This document shows, piece after piece, positions 24,514-30,445 of a DNA stretch of 33,313 nucleotides. Where the stretch lies: the IMG/VR virus record IMGVR_UViG_3300029319_000237, positions 1 to 33,313 of that record, one strand, 5' to 3'. Source of the stretch: a virus. Numbering within the stretch: position 1 is the first letter of the stretch; every line of letters begins with the position of its first letter. The notes beneath the pieces are model-generated. The model had not been told where the DNA came from, did not search any database, and saw nothing but the letters and a program-made list of their open reading frames with translations. Both the position numbers and the translations under genes were made by a program.

Positions 24514-24721
24514 AAAAGAAAAAAGCATTTGTTGGCTTGGTATTATTCCAGAGGATATGAAAGATGAGCTACGTTATCCTACTGAAGAAGAAATAGAAAT
24601 AGCCCTTTATGAAGCTGAAAATTTAACGGAAGAAGAATATGATTCTATGAGTGAAAAAGAACTTGAGGATTTTCATGAGAAAGCAAAAAAAATAGTCAAA
24701 GAAAAGATGAATGAAAGCTAA
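24491..24721 (+). CDS. Small acidic protein between two homing endonucleases (76 aa)
   Basis: 76 residues, rich in glutamate (TEEEIEIALYEAENLTEEEYD). Start ATG 24491 lies inside the upstream gene; ATG 24503 (MKDKKEK) would shorten the overlap to 11 nt and is equally plausible. The C-terminal half is a charged helix (SEKELEDFHEKAKKIVKEK). It overlaps the next HNH gene by 11 nt. No family recognised. Confidence 0.5.
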   Translation: MDKKMKDKKEKSICWLGIIPEDMKDELRYPTEEEIEIALYEAENLTEEEYDSMSEKELEDFHEKAKKIVKEKMNES

Positions 24722-25247
24722 ACCACTTCCACCGCTAGAAGAATTAAAAGAATTCTTAGATTATAACCCAGATACAGGGATATTTACTTGGAAAAAACAA
24801 GTAACCAACAGCATTAAAGTCGGTCAAAAAGCAGGGAGAATCATTGGTAAAAATTCTATGGGTTATGGGGGTTATATTATAATTAGATTTAATTATCGTG
24901 AATATTATGCTCATAGATTAGGTTATTATATGTATCATGGTATAGACCCACTGGAAAAATTTATAGACCATATAAATGGCGATAAGATCAATAACAAGAT
25001 TAATAATTTAAGATTAGCGACTAAATCTCAAAACAACATGAATCGTTCTATTTTAGGCAGTAATAATAATAGTGGTTATACTGGAGTGGGTTGGAGCAAA
25101 AAGGATAAAAAGTGGTCAGCTAGAATTACCATCGATGGTGTTCGAAAATTTTTAGGATATTTTATTAATATAGAAGACGCAATAAAAGCTCGTAAAGAAG
25201 GAGAGATAAAATATTTTGGTGAGTTTAGAGGACGAATTAATAAATGA
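24711..25247 (+). CDS. HNH endonuclease with AP2-like C-terminal domain
   Basis: 178 residues. The first ~80 residues contain GIFTWKKQVTNSIKVGQKAG and YYAHRLGYYMYHG, the DNA-binding lead-in seen in many freestanding HNH enzymes. The HNH core is FIDHINGDKINNKINNLR followed by TKSQNNMNR (residues ~83-112). Residues ~118-172 are AP2-like (SGYTGVGWSKKDKKWSARI, LGYFINIEDAIKARKEGE). It is the second HNH-AP2 gene within 0.9 kb, and its stop overlaps the next gene as ATGA. The domain plan matches its neighbour, so duplication or parallel invasion of the locus is likely. Confidence 0.88.
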   Translation: MKAKPLPPLEELKEFLDYNPDTGIFTWKKQVTNSIKVGQKAGRIIGKNSMGYGGYIIIRFNYREYYAHRLGYYMYHGIDPLEKFIDHINGDKINNKINNLRLATKSQNNMNRSILGSNNNSGYTGVGWSKKDKKWSARITIDGVRKFLGYFINIEDAIKARKEGEIKYFGEFRGRINK

Positions 25248-25585
25248 ATATAAATGAACTATTAGAAATCCATGAAGACACTTGCTCCAAGTGCAAATCA
25301 ATCATGGTAAAGAAAAATAATGATTATACTGGTGGCAAAACAGCTAATGATATCTTTGCTAACTTTAACTCATCAAAAATAATAGGCTTGCATCCAGTCA
25401 AAGGTTTACTAATAAGAGTCATAGATAAAATACAAAGAATAAATTCTTTCACTAATGACAAAGAACTTTCTGTTCCAAACGAAACAGTTGAAGATGCGTG
25501 TGATGATATTATAAACTACGCTATCTTAGCTAAAGCCATGCTGATTGAGGAAAGGTCCAAGATCGAACGAAATAAAGCCAAATAA
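25244..25585 (+). CDS. DUF1599 / Nmad1-type protein
   Basis: 113 residues, helical. It has the pattern of the DUF1599 family, also called nucleotide modification associated domain 1: MVKKNNDYTGG, NDIFANF, IIGLHPVKGLLIRVIDKIQRI, then TVEDACDDIINYAILAKAML. The DACDDIINYA helix recalls all-alpha NTP pyrophosphatases (MazG/dUTPase-like), so it may act on a modified or precursor nucleotide. An N-terminal CSKCKS motif (C14, C17) is unusual. Coupled to both neighbours (ATGA at the start, TAATG at the end). The Nmad name comes from comparative genomics; I cannot confirm its chemistry here. Confidence 0.75.
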   Translation: MNINELLEIHEDTCSKCKSIMVKKNNDYTGGKTANDIFANFNSSKIIGLHPVKGLLIRVIDKIQRINSFTNDKELSVPNETVEDACDDIINYAILAKAMLIEERSKIERNKAK

Positions 25586-26145
25586 TGAATAGACTAAATA
25601 CATACAAATCATCTGCAACCGCAGGTCGTCAGACAGAAAACAATTTTAAAAACCTTATGATTAGTAGAGGTAATAAGGTTCGCAAAGCAAATAAGGAACA
25701 AGATTGTGTTAATAAAGTAGATTTTATTATTAAAACAAAAGAAAATAATATATTAAAGTTCCAAGTCAAGAATAGAAATACTCCTGGTAGAAATCAAGGA
25801 AAGGATGATAATTTTATTACTCTAGAGTTTAAGAATACTAAAGGTGATGATGGTTGGATGTATGGAGACTCAGATTACTTAGCTAAAGAAGTTGAAGGTG
25901 GGTTTAATGTATATCATATGTCAACTCTCAAAGACTTTGCTGAGGCGAGAACTCAAAAAAATGTTACTACTACTAGGTTAGTAGATAGTTATGTTAAAGG
26001 TATGCCATATAAAATATATAAAAGAAAAGGTTCGTATGGTCACAAAAACTATGATGAATTAATTTACGCTAACGTGAGTGAAATAAAAGAGTTTTTCTCA
26101 GAAAAAAGTAAAAACGTTTTCTTTTTGCCATACTCCCAGATCTAA
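25585..26145 (+). CDS. PD-(D/E)XK-like nuclease
   Basis: 186 residues. Catalytic-looking layout of the restriction-endonuclease fold: E18 in a first helix (GRQTENNFKNLMISRG), D46 in VDFIIKT, and Q60-V61-K62 in LKFQVKNR, the D...QxK variant. A typical early phage nuclease would be a resolvase, a host-DNA degrader or an exonuclease partner; the C-terminal half (VYHMSTLKDF, MPYKIYKRKGSYGHKNYDE) gives no clue. It ends the rightward unit, and the next gene runs toward it; no hairpin terminator seen in the 78-nt gap. Confidence 0.6.
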   Translation: MNRLNTYKSSATAGRQTENNFKNLMISRGNKVRKANKEQDCVNKVDFIIKTKENNILKFQVKNRNTPGRNQGKDDNFITLEFKNTKGDDGWMYGDSDYLAKEVEGGFNVYHMSTLKDFAEARTQKNVTTTRLVDSYVKGMPYKIYKRKGSYGHKNYDELIYANVSEIKEFFSEKSKNVFFLPYSQI

Positions 26146-26223
26146 TTGGATTGAGCCAAATAAACAAAAGCTCCAGATCGAATGATATTTTTCCAAATAA
26201 AGGATTATATTTTTTGTAAAAAA

Positions 26224-26556
26224 CTAAAATAAATCTTTTCGTATCTTATGTAAAGTTTTAATTTGTGCGATTAAATTAGTTACATTAAAAACATGAATTG
26301 AATTTGTTTGTATTGTTAAAGGATAATTTAATTCTGTGTCTAATCTTACGCCATCCACCTCATATTCTGGTGGCACAATCTCTGAAACAAAATCATATAA
26401 ACCATGTTTTTTAAGGAGCTTATAATAGTAATCTATTTGTTCTTTTTTTGCTTCTACAACAACATCCATGTTATAATGTAGCTTCGCAACGTTTGAGAGG
26501 TATCTAAAATATAAACCTTCTTTTGTGGTTAAATGGGAAACAACAATTAAATTCAC
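26224..26556 (-). CDS. Hypothetical protein (110 aa)
   Basis: 110 residues, GTG start. It begins NLIVVSHLTTKEGLYFRYLS and has a helix-rich middle (AKKEQIDYYYKLLKKHGLYDFV) followed by PPEYEVDGVRLDTELNYPLTIQ and a last helix (NLIAQIKTLHKIRK). The alternation suggests a small alpha/beta fold, but I cannot name a family. It is a single leftward gene between two rightward ones; GTGTAA lies exactly 8 nt before its GTG. Confidence 0.55.
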   Translation of the reverse strand: MNLIVVSHLTTKEGLYFRYLSNVAKLHYNMDVVVEAKKEQIDYYYKLLKKHGLYDFVSEIVPPEYEVDGVRLDTELNYPLTIQTNSIHVFNVTNLIAQIKTLHKIRKDLF

Positions 26557-26578
26557 ATCTATTATTACACTAGTGCAA
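26557..26578. promoter_or_regulatory. GTGTAA box (minus) with opposed near-copy GTGCAA (plus)
   Basis: TTACACTAGTGCAA (26565-26578) is a near-perfect 14-bp palindrome. On the minus strand it gives GTGTAA followed by TAATAGAT and the GTG start at 26556; on the plus strand it gives GTGCAA pointing to the gene at 26620, 41 nt downstream. Looks like a compact divergent control element. Confidence 0.45.
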
Positions 26579-26619
26579 ATATAAAATAGAAATATAAATA
26601 ATTTAATTAATTATATATT

Positions 26620-27114
26620 ATGCCAGAAGAAAATTTAGGATCACCAGTTCCAAGAGAAGAGTCGTTTGTTGTACCAGCGTCAGCAGAACAAACATTTGAT
26701 TCTGTTTGGTTACGTAATATTAATATTTATGCACCAGAAATAAACGCTTCTGGAAACAATCAAGGTAGTATAAACATAGAAATGTTACCTTACGATTCTA
26801 GCAATGATAAGATTTGGTCTACTGCTGATAATGAAGGTGTAGAATATTTAAATATACCAAGCAGAGTAAACGGAAGAAAAACTTTTTGGGATGCGGTAAA
26901 TGAAGTACCAGAAGTTGCGATTGCTATGAACTCAATCATCGAGGCTATTCCTGCTTTGAGAACTTGGGCTAATACCCCCCCACCACCAGAACCAGACCCA
27001 CCAGTAGATCCTGAGCCAACTCCTGAGCCAACTCCTGAGCCAAGTCCTGAGCCAAGTCCTGAGCCTGATCCAGTCGATGATGGTGAAGATGATGAATCAG
27101 AACAAGATAGTTAA
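26620..27114 (+). CDS. Hypothetical protein with PEPTPEP tail
   Basis: 164 residues. The N-terminal ~120 residues form a polar, possibly beta-rich domain (FDSVWLRNINIYAPEINASG, NIEMLPYDSSNDKIWSTA, KTFWDAVNEVPEVAIAMNSI) with no signal peptide. The C-terminal third is a low-complexity Pro-Glu stretch (EPTPEPTPEPSPEPSPEP) ending in an acidic DDGEDDESEQD tail. Such extended Pro-Glu arms occur in virion decoration, tail and injected proteins, but that is only a hint. It lies alone, rightward, between two leftward genes. Confidence 0.6.
   Translation: MPEENLGSPVPREESFVVPASAEQTFDSVWLRNINIYAPEINASGNNQGSINIEMLPYDSSNDKIWSTADNEGVEYLNIPSRVNGRKTFWDAVNEVPEVAIAMNSIIEAIPALRTWANTPPPPEPDPPVDPEPTPEPTPEPSPEPSPEPDPVDDGEDDESEQDS
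27010..27069 (+). repeat. 12-bp in-frame tandem repeat encoding PEPT/PEPS
   Basis: CCTGAGCCAACT twice, CCTGAGCCAAGT twice, then a diverged fifth copy. Each unit encodes a Pro-Glu-Pro-Thr/Ser step in the gene at 26620. The length is a multiple of three, so slippage would change arm length without breaking the frame. Confidence 0.85.
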
Positions 27115-27132
27115 TTTGAATTTAAATTAATT

Positions 27133-27402
27133 TTAATTCAATTTAATCCATTTCCAACCATTTGGAGCCTTGTATTTAACCGAAGGTTTATTATTTTTCC
27201 ATTCGATCATGTATCTATGATGCTCGCTATTTGAAATATAAATGGGTCTTTTGTTTTTGTCTACTATTTTTTCATACCATCTGCCACTTTGATGGACAAT
27301 CAAATAATTAGTTTCCTCTTGATTTGAAATAAGTTCCCACTCCTCGGAAGGAGTAGGAACTATTATGTTGAGGTATGCAAGGAGAAGCTTAAAAAAATTC
27401 AT
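27133..27402 (-). CDS. Hypothetical protein with hydrophobic N-terminus (89 aa)
   Basis: 89 residues from ATG 27402, chosen because ATGA overlaps the upstream stop; a GTG at 27417 would add five residues. The N-terminus (MNFFKLLLAYLNIIVPTP) is hydrophobic and may be a weak signal or anchor. The rest is strand-rich with many aromatics: YLIVHQSGRWYEKIVDKN, RYMIEWKNNKPSVKY, NGWKWIKL. No family recognised. It is the last gene of the leftward early-type cluster. Confidence 0.55.
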   Translation of the reverse strand: MNFFKLLLAYLNIIVPTPSEEWELISNQEETNYLIVHQSGRWYEKIVDKNKRPIYISNSEHHRYMIEWKNNKPSVKYKAPNGWKWIKLN

Positions 27403-27866
27403 GCTTTTACAAACCACTCAGGACTTTTTCTTGTTTTCCATGTAGCGAATCCTGCTTTTTCGCCATTGTAATATGATCTGTAAGCTGTAATACTACATTT
27501 GTTTTTATATTGTTCTGGCATAGCTTGAGCAAACTTAGTTAATCCAATCTTAGATAAGTTTAGTTTGTGATAGTTTTTACCGCACCACTCAATGGCATAA
27601 ATAGATTTATGCACTTTGCCATAACGTCTAGTGTACTCTTGACACATGGCATACGCATGATCTAGTAACCACTTATAGTTTTCTTGCGATTCTCTAGCCC
27701 AAATAGTACATGGGTGATTGTAAAAAGCTCTTTTGTATGGTGCGGTTCCATTAGGGAATGCAGAGCATAACATCTGAGCAGATTCTAGAATCATTTTAAC
27801 AACGTGTTTGTCGCACAATTGCTGTGCTGATATCTTGGGGTCTTTATCTACTGCAAATATATTCAT
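27399..27866 (-). CDS. Conserved phage protein of the DKHVVKM type
   Basis: 155 residues from ATG 27866, which overlaps the upstream small gene's stop as TAATG; a TTG six nt upstream is less likely. Strong family-like pattern: MNIFAVDKDP, QQLCDKHVVKMILESAQMLC, NHPCTIWARES, NYKWLLDHAYAMCQEYTRRYGKVHKS and a C-terminal AYRSYYNGEK...KTRKSPEWF. I recall this set of motifs in many marine phage proteins, sometimes labelled pyrimidine-dimer glycosylase-like, but it does not look like T4 DenV and no catalytic residues are assigned here. Mostly helical. Could be a nucleotide- or DNA-related enzyme. Confidence 0.65.
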   Translation of the reverse strand: MNIFAVDKDPKISAQQLCDKHVVKMILESAQMLCSAFPNGTAPYKRAFYNHPCTIWARESQENYKWLLDHAYAMCQEYTRRYGKVHKSIYAIEWCGKNYHKLNLSKIGLTKFAQAMPEQYKNKCSITAYRSYYNGEKAGFATWKTRKSPEWFVKA

Positions 27867-28021
27867 TACCAATTTTTTATAATATTAGCCACAATAAAGA
27901 AATTGCAAATAATAGCTTGAAGAATTATCAAAGTTCTAATGAGAGCCACACAATCAGCCTCATTATCTTTTCCTTGCTTTTCTCCCAATGCTTTTGCCCA
28001 TAACCGCCAAATACTTTTCAT
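27866..28021 (-). CDS. Small single-TM protein, KSIWRLWAKALGEK family (51 aa)
   Basis: 51 residues: an amphipathic, basic N-terminal helix (MKSIWRLWAKALGEKQGKD), a conserved-looking EADCVALIRT and then a long TM (LIILQAIICNFFIVANIIKNW). I recall nearly the same plan in short proteins of T4-like cyanophages, so this is probably a real gene despite its length. Its TAA overlaps the next ATG as TAATG. Function unknown; probably inner membrane. Confidence 0.7.
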   Translation of the reverse strand: MKSIWRLWAKALGEKQGKDNEADCVALIRTLIILQAIICNFFIVANIIKNW

Positions 28022-28025
28022 GATT

Positions 28026-28208
28026 TTATGGACTTACAGGCATTCTAATCTCATGCCCATTACCATCTTCTTTAACTTCCTCAAATTTAAAAGCTGTAAC
28101 ATCTGAACTATTGTAAACCATTGCACAAAAATCACGAATGTTTTTATATGCTTGCTCCTCTGATTCTGCTTCTATCTCATCTCGGAATGTAACTTTAAAC
28201 TTCTTCAT
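28026..28208 (-). CDS. DpnD/PcfM-like small protein (60 aa)
   Basis: 60 residues: strand KKFKVTFRDEIEAES, helix EEQAYKNIRDFCA, then strands SDVTAFKFEEVKED and a short end. The pattern (beta strand, acidic EAxSEEEA start of a helix, two more strands) resembles DpnD/PcfM-like small domains. Similar layouts occur in the products at 29956-30237 and 32883-33083. Overlaps the stop of the upstream gene by 14 nt. No known activity. Confidence 0.55.
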   Translation of the reverse strand: MKKFKVTFRDEIEAESEEQAYKNIRDFCAMVYNSSDVTAFKFEEVKEDGNGHEIRMPVSP

Positions 28209-28410
28209 CTTTTTCTAATAATTCTGTGGTGAAAGCTTGTCTCCAAACAACAGGTTCTTTTTCTTCTGCTTCTGTTTCAGAATATGCCCATTCAATCAAT
28301 GGTTTTTCGTTATCATTTTGCACTTGCAAATGAAGGACGTTTTCTTTTTCGTCTACTCCAACAGAAATATGCCATCCATTTACTAAGGTGAATTGTACTC
28401 GGTCTTCCAT
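28195..28410 (-). CDS. Hypothetical acidic protein (71 aa)
   Basis: 71 residues: strands VQFTLVNGWHISVGVDE, NVLHLQVQNDNEKP, then an acidic loop (SETEAEEKEP) and VVWRQAFTTELLEKDEE. Looks like a small beta-sheet protein with acidic tail, similar to phage proteins that start with FxLxNGWxxSV. Overlaps the next gene by 14 nt. Function unknown. Confidence 0.6.
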   Translation of the reverse strand: MEDRVQFTLVNGWHISVGVDEKENVLHLQVQNDNEKPLIEWAYSETEAEEKEPVVWRQAFTTELLEKDEEV

Positions 28411-28411
28411 A

Positions 28412-28687
28412 TTAATAAGGTAAAGTTTCTAATTCTTCCTCTACAACTTCAAAAGCTTGTTCTATTGCTTCGATGTTTATGCTCTTATCATCTTTAAATA
28501 ATACTGGCACATCATAATTACTTTGATTAGTTTCTAACTCTCTATTAGCTAAAAACATAATAACTTCTATTGCTTCTTTATAGTTCATTTTTCTTCTACG
28601 ATTTGCTTCAATTACTAATTGCTCCATGCAATCGTCATGGAGGTTACAGGTTACAGGATACCGACATTTAGATTGACTGCAAGTCAT
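28412..28687 (-). CDS. Hypothetical cysteine-containing protein (91 aa)
   Basis: 91 residues. The N-terminus carries four cysteines (C3, C8, C14, C20 in MTCSQSKCRYPVTCNLHDDC), a spacing that could bind a metal ion. The rest is helical and acidic (KEAIEVIMFLANRELETN, SINIEAIEQAFEVVEEELE). Start ATG lies 20 nt inside the upstream gene. No family recognised. Confidence 0.55.
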   Translation of the reverse strand: MTCSQSKCRYPVTCNLHDDCMEQLVIEANRRRKMNYKEAIEVIMFLANRELETNQSNYDVPVLFKDDKSINIEAIEQAFEVVEEELETLPY

Positions 28688-28985
28688 TTTTAATATTTTC
28701 TAATTCAAAATAACTAAAAACTTTTTTTACTTTAACAATTATATTATCTTTTTGATCTGAAACTGCAATACCTTTACATTTGAAATGAATATTATTTCCA
28801 AATAATGGCATACCGATTAAATCATTTGGTTCTGTTACTTCATCTGAACCGAAAAAATATGCAATGTCATCCTCTAAACCAAAGAAATGTTTTATGTCAA
28901 TACCTTGAGTTAAAAGAACATTTCTAATTGTTCCGTCTGCTGTCTCTATTTCAACTATTAATGGGTCTGGATCTTTAATTTCCAT
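28668..28985 (-). CDS. Hypothetical acidic protein (105 aa)
   Basis: 105 residues, strand-rich: PLIVEIETADGTIRNVLLTQG, IAYFFGSDEVTEP, DLIGMPLFGNNIHFKCKGIAVS, NIIVKVKKVFSYFELE. Likely a small beta-barrel or similar fold, without signal peptide or visible motif. Start overlaps the upstream gene by 11 nt and its end overlaps the next by 20 nt, as usual in this cluster. Function unknown. Confidence 0.55.
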   Translation of the reverse strand: MEIKDPDPLIVEIETADGTIRNVLLTQGIDIKHFFGLEDDIAYFFGSDEVTEPNDLIGMPLFGNNIHFKCKGIAVSDQKDNIIVKVKKVFSYFELENIKNDLQSI

Positions 28986-29184
28986 CTTTAAATTTTTTAA
29001 TTGCTTTTATATCCACCTCGTCCACAAAATCTACTTTTTCTATCACATCAGTTAATTGATTTATAACGTCAATACAAAGTTGGTAATCCTCTGCTGTGGA
29101 ATCAAGCCCAGAGCTTTTATGGTCTGCTCCTACGTGAGACAGATAATCAACTAACCAATTAATATCTTTTATTAATGTGCTCAT
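28975..29184 (-). CDS. Hypothetical helical protein (69 aa)
   Basis: 69 residues, helical: LIKDINWLVDYLSHVGADH, AEDYQLCIDVINQLTDVIEKVDF, VDIKAIKKFKDGN. No signal peptide or motif recognised. Starts inside the upstream zinc-protein gene (26-nt overlap). Confidence 0.5.
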   Translation of the reverse strand: MSTLIKDINWLVDYLSHVGADHKSSGLDSTAEDYQLCIDVINQLTDVIEKVDFVDEVDIKAIKKFKDGN

Positions 29185-29320
29185 TTACCTCCTCCTGTCT
29201 TGAATCTGGTTGATCTTCTTCATATGTGTCGCACTTAACACAATGATCTGTTTCTGTTTTTTTATGGATGTAATTGCTTTTGCATTCACAATCCCAATAG
29301 TTTGGATTTAATAATAGCAT
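29159..29320 (-). CDS. Mini zinc-binding protein, YWDCEC...CVKC type (53 aa)
   Basis: 53 residues: NPNYWDCECKSNYIHKKT, then DHCVKCDTYEEDQPDSRQEEV. Two CxC/CxxC knuckles (C11, C13, C27, C30) make a complete small zinc ribbon, followed by a conserved-looking DDQPDSR-like tail (here EDQPDSR). I recall almost identical small proteins in marine phages. It may bind nucleic acid or a host protein. Overlaps the next gene by 26 nt. Confidence 0.7.
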   Translation of the reverse strand: MLLLNPNYWDCECKSNYIHKKTETDHCVKCDTYEEDQPDSRQEEVNEHINKRY

Positions 29321-29321
29321 T

Positions 29322-29489
29322 TTATTCTTCGTTTATGAACCAATTTGTTAACCCTATACCTTTATCTTCATTAACTGAGTCTTTTAAATAGTCTAGCAGT
29401 GTTTCACAAGCTTCCTCATAACTCCCTGCTGTAAAATTTAAATTACAAGACGCACTATAATACTTTTTTTCTTTATTTTCTTCACTCAT
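29322..29489 (-). CDS. Small protein with strand-helix domain (55 aa)
   Basis: 55 residues: YYSASCNLNFTAGS, helix YEEACETLLDYLKDSV, then EDKGIGLTNWFINEE. The layout resembles the DpnD/PcfM-like small proteins in the same cluster, though the acidic helix start is shorter. Its ATG overlaps the upstream stop as ATGA, the coupling pattern used throughout this cluster. Function unknown. Confidence 0.6.
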   Translation of the reverse strand: MSEENKEKKYYSASCNLNFTAGSYEEACETLLDYLKDSVNEDKGIGLTNWFINEE

Positions 29490-29959
29490 GATCTTAATAT
29501 TGTTTTGCCGACATTAACATCGGCTTTCTCATATGTCCAGTCTAAATTTTCTAATTCACTAATAACAAATTCTTGAACGTTCTGTTCTAGTTCATCCTCA
29601 GTGCAGTCAAACAGAATATTTTTAAATGTTGTATTAAGATCTACTGTCCAGAGAGTTGGCTTTTGTTTTGGCTCAATCTCTTTACCAAGAACATTATGCA
29701 ATGTCTTTACTTCATTAGTAATAAATATTTTTTTATTCTGTTTTTCTAGTCGATCTTCAATCTCTTTAAGCTTTTTCTCTGCTTCAGAGTAATTATCAAA
29801 AATAAAACCTTCTGCATACTCAGATGATACTACATCATCATCTTTTACAATATCCTCTCTACAATCAACTATAAAGCCTGTGCCATCTTCATGAGTTAAA
29901 AATAACTCGTATTCATATGTTTCTCCATTTTTGGCTACTTGGTCTGTTTTTTCGCTCAT
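29486..29959 (-). CDS. Hypothetical acidic protein (157 aa)
   Basis: 157 residues, acidic. Strands EYELFLTHEDGTGFIVDCRED, then a charged helix (YSEAEKKLKEIEDRLEKQN) and a second part (TLWTVDLNTTFKNILFDCTEDELEQNVQEFV). Two similar strand-helix units may be present. No catalytic motif. Coupled on both sides by ATGA. I do not recognise the family. Confidence 0.55.
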   Translation of the reverse strand: MSEKTDQVAKNGETYEYELFLTHEDGTGFIVDCREDIVKDDDVVSSEYAEGFIFDNYSEAEKKLKEIEDRLEKQNKKIFITNEVKTLHNVLGKEIEPKQKPTLWTVDLNTTFKNILFDCTEDELEQNVQEFVISELENLDWTYEKADVNVGKTILRS

Positions 29960-30237
29960 TCTTTTATCTCGTCAATATAGTTAATATTAAAATCATTATC
30001 CTCAAGCAGTTCTTCATTAGAATAATTTCTAACTGTGTCTTCTGCTTCTTCTTTATTTTTAGCTTCTACTTCGTAGACATTTAGGATGCTAACGCCAACA
30101 TAATATTTCTTCTTTTGTATTGGCTTATCAATTAACTCAACAATTCTTGCGAATTCTTTACTGGCATCATTCTCTAGCCAATCTACACTTACATTTGTAG
30201 AACAAATGTTTCTAATTTCTTCTATTAAGTCTATCAC
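29956..30237 (-). CDS. Hypothetical protein with DpnD/PcfM-like domain (93 aa)
   Basis: 93 residues, GTG start overlapping the upstream TGA. The N-terminal helix (IDLIEEIRNICSTN) leads to a strand-helix-strand unit: KKYYVGVSILNVYEVEAKN, KEEAEDTVRNYSNEELL, DFNINYIDEI. This second half resembles the 60-residue product at 28026-28208 and the 66-residue product at 32883-33083. Role unknown. Confidence 0.55.
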   Translation of the reverse strand: MIDLIEEIRNICSTNVSVDWLENDASKEFARIVELIDKPIQKKKYYVGVSILNVYEVEAKNKEEAEDTVRNYSNEELLEDNDFNINYIDEIKE

Positions 30238-30413
30238 TTTACTCTCTTGCTGTTGTTTAATACTTTTGTTGCTTCATCAATCATCAAATCAAACTGTGCT
30301 TCCATCTCGTCGAATACATCTCCGATAGGATTGAATGCTTCCATGATTAAATATTTATGTTCTTTCAGCGTATCTATCACTGAATCTGCTTCATCTGTGT
30401 AATAATAATTCAT
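30234..30413 (-). CDS. Small helical protein (59 aa)
   Basis: 59 residues beginning MNYYYTDEADSVIDTLKEH, then MEAFNPIGDVFDEMEAQFDLMIDEA and a basic end (NNSKRVK). Acidic and helical, no motif recognised. ATG 30413 follows the 30421-30440 AT palindrome by 7 nt, so that palindrome sits where its promoter would be. Its TGA overlaps the next gene's GTG (GTGA). Confidence 0.55.
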   Translation of the reverse strand: MNYYYTDEADSVIDTLKEHKYLIMEAFNPIGDVFDEMEAQFDLMIDEATKVLNNSKRVK

Positions 30414-30420
30414 TTTAAAT

Positions 30421-30440
30421 AATTTAAATTAATTTAAATT
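30421..30440. repeat. Tandem 10-bp palindrome AATTTAAATT x2
   Basis: AATTTAAATT occurs twice without spacing, giving a 20-bp perfect palindrome in the 32-nt gap 30414-30445. Single copies or one-mismatch relatives lie in gaps at 27119-27138 (one exact, one AATTTTAATT) and 32498-32507. AT-rich gaps make chance matches easy, so meaning is uncertain. Confidence 0.4.
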
Positions 30441-30445
30441 CAATG

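Noticed and set aside
26146-26223. TTTTTTGTAAAAAA as terminator between convergent genes
   Set aside because: The stem is only A-T pairs with a two-base loop; no stable hairpin expected.
27010-27069. 12-bp repeats as a CRISPR array
   Set aside because: Units are in frame, have no spacers, and encode a Pro-Glu protein arm.
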